A DNA stretch of 5,618 nucleotides from DASUFI01 sp036274635 (GTDB lineage: Bacteria > Planctomycetota > B15-G4). The notes under the pieces were generated by a model that made no database searches, was not told the DNA's origin, and was given only the letters and a program-made list of their open reading frames with translations. The stretch is from contig DASUFI010000038.1 of NCBI GenBank assembly GCA_036274635.1, positions 1-5,618 of the forward strand, read 5' to 3'. Below are positions 1 to 4,883 of this stretch, in pieces. Numbering within the stretch: the first letter of the stretch is position 1; every line of letters begins with the position of its first letter. The position numbers were made by a program, and so were the translations under genes.

Positions 1-16
1 GACCGCGCCGTGAAGG

Positions 17-98
17 GCGGACCAGGAGGGAACTCTAGGGAAAAGGGGAAGAAGGGGAGAAGAGTTTTGCGCCTGATGAGGGCAACCTCCTGGCCCGC
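17..98. repeat. Spaced inverted repeat upstream of the operon
   Basis: The 13-mer GCGGACCAGGAGG at 17-29 matches the reverse complement of CCTCCTGGCCCGC at 86-98 at 12 of 13 positions, with 56 nt between the arms. The loop contains the purine tract. It lies just left of the promoter candidate, so it could be a protein-binding site or the remains of an upstream transcript end. It has no T-tract typical of an intrinsic terminator, and chance is possible in GC-rich DNA. Confidence 0.25.
28..57 (+). other. Purine tract with four G-runs (possible G-quadruplex)
   Basis: Four G-runs (28-30, 38-40, 45-48, 54-57) are separated by 7, 4 and 5 nt, which meets the usual G3+N1-7 rule for a quadruplex on the operon's coding strand. 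Positions 37-64 are all purines and are followed by TTTT. This A-rich composition is unlike the surrounding coding DNA and marks 1-120 as intergenic. Any function is inference. Confidence 0.35.
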
Positions 99-107
99 AA
101 CGACGGC

Positions 108-113
108 TAGAAT
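108..113 (+). promoter_or_regulatory. Candidate -10 box (TAGAAT) for the LPS operon
   Basis: TAGAAT matches the sigma-70 consensus TATAAT at five of six positions. It lies in the only relatively AT-containing stretch upstream of the first gene, and transcription would begin near 119-121. No good -35 hexamer stands 16-18 nt upstream (the sequence there is around AACCTCCT), so an activator or another sigma factor would be needed. No second promoter was seen inside the operon. Confidence 0.3.
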
Positions 114-137
114 AGCGGTGGTCCCAGAGCGAGGCAA

Positions 138-185
138 ATGACCATTCTGCCAGTGACCACGCCGTCTCGCGACGAGACCACATGA
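138..185 (+). CDS. Tiny upstream ORF 1 (15 codons), possible leader
   Basis: ATG at 138 opens a 15-residue ORF (MTILPVTTPSRDETT) that ends with TGA at 183-185. A GAGG at 131-134 gives a plausible though close Shine-Dalgarno sequence. Its stop overlaps the ATG at 182 as ATGA, and that second tiny ORF overlaps the acyltransferase start. The peptide resembles nothing I recognise. It may be a translated leader that brings ribosomes to the first operon gene, or a chance reading frame. Confidence 0.22.
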   Translation: MTILPVTTPSRDETT

Positions 186-220
186 CGACGCGCCCTCAGC
201 CTCGCCCGCCACGGCCGTGA
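182..220 (+). CDS. Tiny upstream ORF 2 (12 codons) overlapping the acyltransferase start
   Basis: ATG at 182 opens a 12-residue, proline- and arginine-rich ORF (MTTRPQPRPPRP) whose TGA at 218-220 overlaps the GTG start at 217 as GTGA. No strong Shine-Dalgarno sequence precedes either start, so stop-to-start coupling is an attractive but unproven way for ribosomes to reach the acyltransferase gene. Two consecutive prolines lie near its end. Chance is a real alternative for an ORF this short. Confidence 0.22.
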   Translation: MTTRPQPRPPRP

Positions 221-1218
221 GCGGCGATCGCAGCGCGCTGCGCGACCGCGCCGAGTGGCTCGCGTTCATCGTGGTCTTCGCGCCGACGCGCGTCCTTCCG
301 GCCGGCTTCCTGCGGGCCGGAGCGCGGCTTCTGGCGCGGATGCTGCACGCGTGCGCCTGGAAGCGGCGCACTCACGCGCGCGAGCTGGTGGCCGCGCGGC
401 TGGGGCTGCCCGAGGGTTCCGCCGAGGTGAACCGCATCGTCCTCGGCTCGTTTCAAACGCTGGTGCGCAACGCCCTCGAGCCGGCGCTGCTGGAGCGGCG
501 GCGGCGCGCGCGCGGCAACCTCCGCGACATGTTCGACGTGGAGGGCCTCGAGCACCTGGAGGCGGCGCGGGCCACCGGGCGCGGCCTGCTCCTGTGCACG
601 GCCCACATCGGGACGTGGGAGGCCATCGGATTCGTCCTGCAGGAGCTGGGCTTGTCCAGCTGGGCCATCGGGCGCGTGCTGGACAATCCGCTGCTGGAGC
701 GGGAGCTCGAGGCCCGGCGGCGGGCCACCGGCCGCGGCGTCATCCCCAAGGACGGTGGCGTCCTGAAGCTGGTGCGCGCGCTCAAGGCGAACGAGCCCGT
801 GATCGTGCTGCTGGACCAGAACGCCGGGCGCAAGGGCGTGCTGCTCGACTTCCTCGGCGCGCCCTCCAGCCATCACACGGTGGCGGGCGTCATGTCCCGG
901 CGCTGCGGCGCGCCGGCCCTGCCCGTCTACGTGCTGAGCGCGGGGCGGGCAGGGCGGCTGCGGCTGGTCTTCGAGCCGGCGGTGCAGGCCGATCCGGGCC
1001 TGGACGACGAGGCGGCCGCGCTGCAGATCACGCGGCGGCTCTCGGACTCGCTGGAGCGCCAGGTGCGCGCCCGTCCCGAGCAATGGCTGTGGCTGCACGA
1101 CCGCTGGCGCCATGCCCGGCGCGTGCTGCGGCTGGAGCGCCAGGCGGCGCAGGCCGGCGAGCCTGCGGGAGCTGGCGCTAACCGGATGGCCACGGTGCAG
1201 GGTACAAACGGGCCCTGA
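217..1218 (+). CDS. LpxL/HtrB-family lipid A (lauroyl/myristoyl) acyltransferase
   Basis: The 333-residue protein belongs to the bacterial lipid A biosynthesis acyltransferase family. These inner-membrane enzymes transfer a secondary acyl chain, usually from acyl-ACP, to the Kdo-lipid A precursor. The diagnostic H-x4-E active site is at residues 130-135 (HIGTWE) inside LLLCTAHIGTWEAIGF. It is followed by the family's DQN segment near residues 200-202 (LLDQNAGRKG) and a C-terminal EQWLWLHDRWR at 288-298. Residues 14-32 are moderately hydrophobic and may be the membrane anchor. Length is slightly above the usual 290-310, mostly from an Ala/Gly-rich tail after about residue 308. GTG at 217 is the first start in this frame, overlaps the stop of a tiny upstream ORF, and has no clear Shine-Dalgarno sequence. 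ATG at 340 would remove the N-terminal segment. Whether it is LpxL, LpxM or a related lipid acyltransferase cannot be told. Confidence 0.9.
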   Translation: MSGDRSALRDRAEWLAFIVVFAPTRVLPAGFLRAGARLLARMLHACAWKRRTHARELVAARLGLPEGSAEVNRIVLGSFQTLVRNALEPALLERRRRARGNLRDMFDVEGLEHLEAARATGRGLLLCTAHIGTWEAIGFVLQELGLSSWAIGRVLDNPLLERELEARRRATGRGVIPKDGGVLKLVRALKANEPVIVLLDQNAGRKGVLLDFLGAPSSHHTVAGVMSRRCGAPALPVYVLSAGRAGRLRLVFEPAVQADPGLDDEAAALQITRRLSDSLERQVRARPEQWLWLHDRWRHARRVLRLERQAAQAGEPAGAGANRMATVQGTNGP

Positions 1219-1245
1219 GGGCCACGGCGCCCCAACCCGGGATCC

Positions 1246-2187
1246 ATGGATTTCCAGCCCCTCGACCTGTCGCGCCTGAAGACCACGTCGGTCGCGGACA
1301 AGGGTCACCTCGTCCACACCGGGCAGTTCGCGCGCGCCCTCGTCCCGGGCGGCGGCGCGGACGTGCTCGACACGCTGCCGGACGTGCTGGGCGCGCGCAC
1401 GCTGCGGCGCCTGGCCGAGCGCATCGTGGCCGCGCGCCAGCAGCAGCGCGTGGTGCTGCTGGGCTTCGGCGGGCACGTCATCAAGACCGGCCTGGCCCCG
1501 CTGCTGGTGGACCTCATGGAGCGCGGCTTCGTGACGGCCGTGTGCACCAACGGCAGCGGCGCGCTGCACGACTTCGAGATCGCGGCCGTGGGCCACAGCA
1601 GCGAGGACGTGGGGCCGGGCCTCTCGGACGGCAGCTGGGGCATGGTGCACGAGACCGCCGCGGCGCTGAACGGCGCGGCCGAGCGGGCGGCGCGCGAGGG
1701 CTGCGGCCTCGGCGCGGCGCTGGGACGCACGATCGACGAGAAGCGCCTCCCCAACGCGCCGCTCTCGGTGCTGGGCGCGGCCGCGCGGCTGGGGCTGCCG
1801 GCGACGGTGCACGTGGCGCTGGGCACGGACACCGTGCACATGCACGCCAACGCCGACGGCGCCGCCATCGGCAAGGCCAGCATGACCGACTTCCGCCTGC
1901 TGGCCGCCGTGGTGGCGCGCCTCTCGGGCGGCGTCTATCTCAACGTGGGCTCGGCGGTCGTGCTGCCCGAGGTCTTCGTCAAGGCGCTCAACGTGGCGCG
2001 CAACCTCGGACACCGGGTCGACGGCTTCGCCACCGCCAACATGGACTTCCTGCGCCACTACCGGCCGCGCGTCAACGTGCTCGAGCGGCCCGGCGGCGAG
2101 GCGCTCGAGCTCACCGGCCACCACGAGATCAACGTGCCGCTGCTGCGCTGGGAGATCCTGCGCCAGGCGGGCGGGGACGCTCGATGA
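1246..2187 (+). CDS. Deoxyhypusine-synthase-like protein of unknown function in a heptose/LPS operon
   Basis: This 313-residue protein looks complete. A Rossmann-like core is visible: VVLLGFGGHVIKTGLAPLL at about 69-87, then CTNGSGALHDFEIA at 100-113. The latter parallels the TTAGG-type NAD-binding loop of deoxyhypusine synthases. Further apparently conserved blocks are GTDTVHMH (183-190), GGVYLNVGSAVVLPEVF (218-234), HYRPRVNV (261-268) and GHHEINVPLL (281-290). I do not see the WGK lysine motif on which true deoxyhypusine synthase depends, and bacteria normally lack the eIF5A substrate, so hypusine synthesis is unlikely. I recall such proteins as conserved hypotheticals near hldE in some bacteria, from memory only. 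It starts 27 nt after the acyltransferase without an obvious Shine-Dalgarno sequence. Its TGA overlaps the hldE start (ATGA), which suggests coupled production and a role with sugar-nucleotide or heptose chemistry. That role is inference. Confidence 0.8.
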   Translation: MDFQPLDLSRLKTTSVADKGHLVHTGQFARALVPGGGADVLDTLPDVLGARTLRRLAERIVAARQQQRVVLLGFGGHVIKTGLAPLLVDLMERGFVTAVCTNGSGALHDFEIAAVGHSSEDVGPGLSDGSWGMVHETAAALNGAAERAAREGCGLGAALGRTIDEKRLPNAPLSVLGAAARLGLPATVHVALGTDTVHMHANADGAAIGKASMTDFRLLAAVVARLSGGVYLNVGSAVVLPEVFVKALNVARNLGHRVDGFATANMDFLRHYRPRVNVLERPGGEALELTGHHEINVPLLRWEILRQAGGDAR

Positions 2188-3638
2188 GCTCGCTCTCGGG
2201 CTGGCTGCACCCGTCGCGCCCGCCGCGCGTGCTGCTGGTGGGCGACATGATGCTGGACCGCTACCAGCACGGGCAGTGCGAGCGCATCTCGCCCGAGGCG
2301 CCCGTGGTGGTGCTGGCGGCGGCGCGCGAGGAGCTGCTGCTGGGCGGCTGCGGCAACGTGGCCACCAACCTCGCGGCGCTGGGCGCGCACGTCACCTGCG
2401 TCGCGGTCGTGGGGCGCGACGAGAGCGCGGCCCGCGTGCGCGAGCTGCTCGGGCGCGCCGGCCTGCCCGCCGACGGGCTGGTGGAGGACGCGGCCCGCCC
2501 GACCAGCCGCAAGACGCGCGTGGTCTCGGGCAGCCAGCAGCTGCTGCGCATCGACGAGGAGCAGGTGGGCGAGCTGGCGGGCGCGGTGGAGCGCGCGGTG
2601 CTGGCGCGCATCGACGCAGCCCTGCCCCAGGCGGACATCGTGGTCGTCTCCGACTACGGCAAGGGCGTGCTGACTCCGGCCGTGCTCGAGCGCCTGTGCC
2701 GCGGCCGCGCCGCGGTGCGCACGCTGGTGGACCCCAAGGGCCGCGACTACGCCAAGTACAAGGGCGCGCACGTCATCACGCCCAACAAGCTGGAGGCCGA
2801 GACGGCCACGGGCATCGCGCTGGACGGGCCGGACGCCATCCGCCGCGCCGCGCTGGAGCTGTGCCGCATCGCCGACCTGCACGCGGCCGTCATCACGCTG
2901 GGCTCGCGCGGCATGTACTGCTGCCTCGCCGACGGCTCGGCCGAGTGGTCCGTGCCGGCCGTGGCGCGCGCGGTCTTCGACGTCACCGGCGCGGGCGACA
3001 CGGTGCTGGCCGTCATGGCCTTCGCGCTGGCCGCCGGCTCCGGGCTGGACGAGGCCATGCGCCTCGCCACGGTGGCCGCCGGCATCGTCGTGGAGCGCTT
3101 CGGCGTGGCGGTGGTGACGCCGGCCGAGATCGAGCGCGCGCTCACCGAGGCCTCGGGCGCCAGCATGGGCAAGGTGGTCGAGCGCGCCGAGCTGCTCGAG
3201 CGCGTGGCCCTCGAGCGCCGCGCGGGGCGGCGCATCGTCTTCACCAACGGCGTCTTCGACGTGCTGCACGTCGGGCACCTCGAGTACCTGCAGGAGGCCC
3301 GCGCGCAGGGCGACCTGCTCGTGGTGGGCGTCAACGCCGACGACTCCGTGCGCCGCCTCGGCAAGGGTCCCGGCCGCCCGGTCAACCGCGGCGAGGACCG
3401 CGCCGCCCTGCTCGCCGGCCTCGAGTGCGTGTCGCTGGTGACCCTCTTCGCCGAGGACACGCCGCTCGAGCTGATCCGCGCCGTCTCGCCCGACGTGCTG
3501 GTCAAGGGCTCGGACTGGAAGGACAAGGGCGTGGTGGGGGCTGACTGGGTCGAGGCGCACGGCGGCCGCGTCGTGCTGGCCCCCCTGCGCGAGGGCTACT
3601 CGAGCACGGCCACGCTGCAGAAGTTGGGAGGCCCATGA
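2184..3638 (+). CDS. hldE: Bifunctional heptose-7-phosphate kinase / heptose-1-phosphate adenylyltransferase
   Basis: HldE (RfaE) is a cytoplasmic enzyme of ADP-heptose synthesis. Its N-terminal PfkB/ribokinase domain phosphorylates D-glycero-D-manno-heptose-7-phosphate at C1, and after GmhB removes the 7-phosphate its C-terminal domain adds AMP. The 484-residue length fits the family (about 475-480). In the kinase domain (about 1-315), VLLVGDMMLDRY lies at 17-27, GGCGNVATNLAALG at 54-67 and the PfkB signature DVTGAGDT at 266-273, with catalytic D272. In the nucleotidyltransferase domain (about 340-484), FTNGVFDVLHVGH ends in HVGH at 362-365, KGSDW is at 441-445 and YSST at 472-475. Both active sites look intact. 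ATG at 2184 overlaps the previous stop (ATGA), and a G-rich stretch precedes it. The frame stays open far upstream, but only this start gives a normal N-terminus. The gene ends in LGGP beside the large palindrome, so the last codons may lie at an insertion edge. Confidence 0.97.
   Translation: MSSLSGWLHPSRPPRVLLVGDMMLDRYQHGQCERISPEAPVVVLAAAREELLLGGCGNVATNLAALGAHVTCVAVVGRDESAARVRELLGRAGLPADGLVEDAARPTSRKTRVVSGSQQLLRIDEEQVGELAGAVERAVLARIDAALPQADIVVVSDYGKGVLTPAVLERLCRGRAAVRTLVDPKGRDYAKYKGAHVITPNKLEAETATGIALDGPDAIRRAALELCRIADLHAAVITLGSRGMYCCLADGSAEWSVPAVARAVFDVTGAGDTVLAVMAFALAAGSGLDEAMRLATVAAGIVVERFGVAVVTPAEIERALTEASGASMGKVVERAELLERVALERRAGRRIVFTNGVFDVLHVGHLEYLQEARAQGDLLVVGVNADDSVRRLGKGPGRPVNRGEDRAALLAGLECVSLVTLFAEDTPLELIRAVSPDVLVKGSDWKDKGVVGADWVEAHGGRVVLAPLREGYSSTATLQKLGGP
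3626..3631 (+). promoter_or_regulatory. Shine-Dalgarno GGGAGG in front of the ATG at 3635
   Basis: GGGAGG lies within the last codons of hldE, 3 nt before ATG 3635, and that ATG overlaps the hldE stop as ATGA. This is the best ribosome-binding site at this junction. It now serves a 58-codon ORF that runs into the palindrome instead of the heptosyltransferase. It can also pair with GCCTCCC at 3783-3789, at the outer right edge of the palindrome. Confidence 0.5.
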
Positions 3639-3789
3639 AGCCCTCCTTCGGGCCTGGAAGCGCGTCGTTCGCGCCGGCTCTTCGTTGCGGCCCCTCCGCC
3701 GGATCTCCCGATCCGGCTGCGGGCCCGCGCCTCGATCCGACGCGAAATCCATCGCTTCCAGCCCCGAAGCACGGCTTCAAGCGCCTCCC
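3626..3789. repeat. Large imperfect palindrome between hldE and the heptosyltransferase (candidate palindromic mobile element)
   Basis: Nearly all of 3636-3779 folds back on itself around one centre. The outer arms 3636-3662 and 3753-3779 pair at 24 of 27 positions (mismatches at 3643, 3645 and 3653). After a small asymmetric internal loop, 3668-3680 pairs with 3734-3746 at 11 of 13. After another loop, 3687-3694 pairs with 3721-3728 at 7 of 8. The centre 3698-3705/3710-3717 is a perfect 8-bp stem with a TCCC loop. Pairing resumes beyond the core for GGGAGGC-like ends (3626-3632 with 3783-3789), so the true boundary is uncertain. It is somewhat less GC-rich than the flanking genes (for example GCGAAATCCATCG). 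Size, symmetry and position resemble REP-, MITE- or RPE-type palindromic elements, but no family is recognised. In RNA it would form a long hairpin within the operon transcript. Confidence 0.8.
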
Positions 3790-3811
3790 GGGCAGCGAGA
3801 AGCCGCGCTGA
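3635..3811 (+). CDS. 58-codon ORF starting at the displaced ATG and reading through the palindrome
   Basis: ATG 3635 has a GGGAGG ribosome-binding site and overlaps the hldE stop. The frame then crosses the whole palindrome and stops at TGA 3809-3811. The peptide (starts MKPSFGPGSASFAPALRCG, ends RLPGSEKPR) is rich in Pro, Ser, Gly and Arg, low in complexity and resembles nothing known. Its stop lies 5 nt before the GTG 3817 taken as the heptosyltransferase start. Translating it could therefore carry ribosomes to that gene. It is more likely a by-product of an insertion than a selected protein. Confidence 0.3.
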   Translation: MKPSFGPGSASFAPALRCGPSAGSPDPAAGPRLDPTRNPSLPAPKHGFKRLPGSEKPR

Positions 3812-3816
3812 GCGCC

Positions 3817-4878
3817 GTGCCGTCCGCGCCCCCGCAGCGCATCCTCGTGCGGCTGCCGAACCCCATCGGGGACACGGTCATGTCCGTGCCCGCCTGGCGC
3901 GCGCTGCGTGCGCACTGGCCGGCCGCGCGCATCGTGGCCGTGGGGCCGCCCAGCGCCGCCGCCCTGCTCGAGGGCCTGCCCTGCTTCGACGAGCTGCGCG
4001 CGCTGCCGGCGCGCCGCGGCCCCGGGGGCACCGCCGCGCTGCGCGCCGAGGCCCGCCGGCTGCGCGACGAGCACTTCGATCTGGCGCTGCTGGGCGCCAA
4101 CTCCTTCAGCTCGGCCTGGATGGTGTGGCGCACCGGCGCGGCGCGGCGCGTGGGCTACGGCGGCGGCGGCCGCGAGCTCCTGCTCACGGACGTGGTGCCC
4201 TCCGCACCGGAGGCGCCCTTCCACCGCCGCCCGACGCCCATGGTGGAGTTCTACTTCCGGCTGGTGGAGCGCGTGGGCGTGCCGCGCGGCGACCACCGCA
4301 CGGGGCTGGTCGTCACGCCGCAGGACGAGGCGAAGGCCGCGGCCTGGCTCGCGCGTCACGACCTCGCGAACGGCATCCCGCTCTACGGCATCCACGGCGG
4401 CGCGTCCTTCGGGCCGAGCAAGCTGTGGTACGCCGACCGCTGGGCCGCGGTGGCCGACGAGCTGCACCGCCGTCACGGTGGGCGCACGATCCTCTTCTGC
4501 GGCCCGGGCGAGGAGGCCGACGTGCGCGCCATCGCGGCGGCGGCGAAGAGTCCCGTGGCCAGCGCCGCCGACGACCCGATCGACCTGCGCACGCTCAAGG
4601 CCGTGATGAAGCGCCTCGCGCTCATGGTCGCCACCGACGCCGGACCGCGGCACGTGGCCGTGGCCTTCGACGTGCCCTGCGTGGCGCTGCTCGGGCCCAC
4701 CGACCCGCGCTTCAGCAACACCAACCTGCAGCGCAGCCGGCTCGTGCGCGTGGACCTGCCCTGCAGCCCGTGCCACGAGAAGAGCTGCCCGCTGTCGGGC
4801 GAGGCCTTCCACCGCTGCATGCGCGACATCACGCCGGCCATGGTGCTGGCCGAGTGCGAGCGGCTGCTCGCGGGCTGA
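3817..4878 (+). CDS. waaF: Glycosyltransferase family 9, lipopolysaccharide heptosyltransferase II type
   Basis: GT9 heptosyltransferases move L-glycero-D-manno-heptose from ADP-heptose to the inner LPS core on the cytoplasmic face of the inner membrane. From GTG 3817 the protein has 353 residues, close to WaaF (about 348). It opens with the fold's first strand and acceptor loop, ILVRLPNPIGDTVMSVPAW (about 9-27). Mid-protein GASFGPSKLWYADRW matches the WaaF-type FGPxKxW segment. TDAGPRHVAVAFDVPCVALL then GPTDPRFSNT forms the donor-site block. The tail has the Cys-rich PCSPCHEKSCPL and HRCMRDITP pattern common in WaaF. The frame is open further upstream (TTG 3685 would add 44 residues encoded by the palindrome), but family alignment begins near QRILVRLPN. 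GTG 3817 has no good Shine-Dalgarno sequence. Excising 3639-3811 would restore M-S-A-V-P from ATG 3635, suggesting the start was displaced. Acceptor position (heptose I or II) is inferred from the motifs. Confidence 0.88.
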   Translation: MPSAPPQRILVRLPNPIGDTVMSVPAWRALRAHWPAARIVAVGPPSAAALLEGLPCFDELRALPARRGPGGTAALRAEARRLRDEHFDLALLGANSFSSAWMVWRTGAARRVGYGGGGRELLLTDVVPSAPEAPFHRRPTPMVEFYFRLVERVGVPRGDHRTGLVVTPQDEAKAAAWLARHDLANGIPLYGIHGGASFGPSKLWYADRWAAVADELHRRHGGRTILFCGPGEEADVRAIAAAAKSPVASAADDPIDLRTLKAVMKRLALMVATDAGPRHVAVAFDVPCVALLGPTDPRFSNTNLQRSRLVRVDLPCSPCHEKSCPLSGEAFHRCMRDITPAMVLAECERLLAG

Positions 4879-4883
4879 TCAGC
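4874..4883. other. Shared palindromic stop GCTGATCAGC of two convergent genes
   Basis: The heptosyltransferase TGA (4876-4878) and the ligD TGA on the other strand (TCA at 4879-4881) abut as TGATCA inside a perfect 10-bp palindrome. There is no intergenic spacer, no long stem and no T-tract, so neither gene has a visible intrinsic terminator here. Transcription from each side would run antisense into the other gene unless Rho or something similar stops it. Confidence 0.7.

Noticed and set aside
196..2124. 642-codon open frame on the minus strand opposite the acyltransferase and the deoxyhypusine-synthase-like gene
   Set aside because: Long stop-free antisense frames are expected opposite very GC-rich genes. 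The translation is His/Arg/Gln/Ala-rich without a recognisable domain, while the plus strand carries clear families.
1542..2183. Upstream extension of the hldE reading frame
   Set aside because: The extra residues are Arg/Ala/Gly-rich shadow of the overlapping gene. ATG 2184 gives the family's normal N-terminus and an ATGA overlap.
2058..3752. 564-codon minus-strand open frame opposite hldE
   Set aside because: It is a low-complexity antisense shadow. The plus-strand frame has all the HldE motifs.
3636..3779. Palindrome as an intrinsic terminator of hldE
   Set aside because: No T-tract follows either the central hairpin or the right arm, the structure is far longer than a terminator, and a gene of the same pathway follows on the same strand.
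3502..4812. 436-codon minus-strand open frame opposite the heptosyltransferase
   Set aside because: It has no domain-like sequence and is explained by codon bias of the plus-strand GT9 gene.
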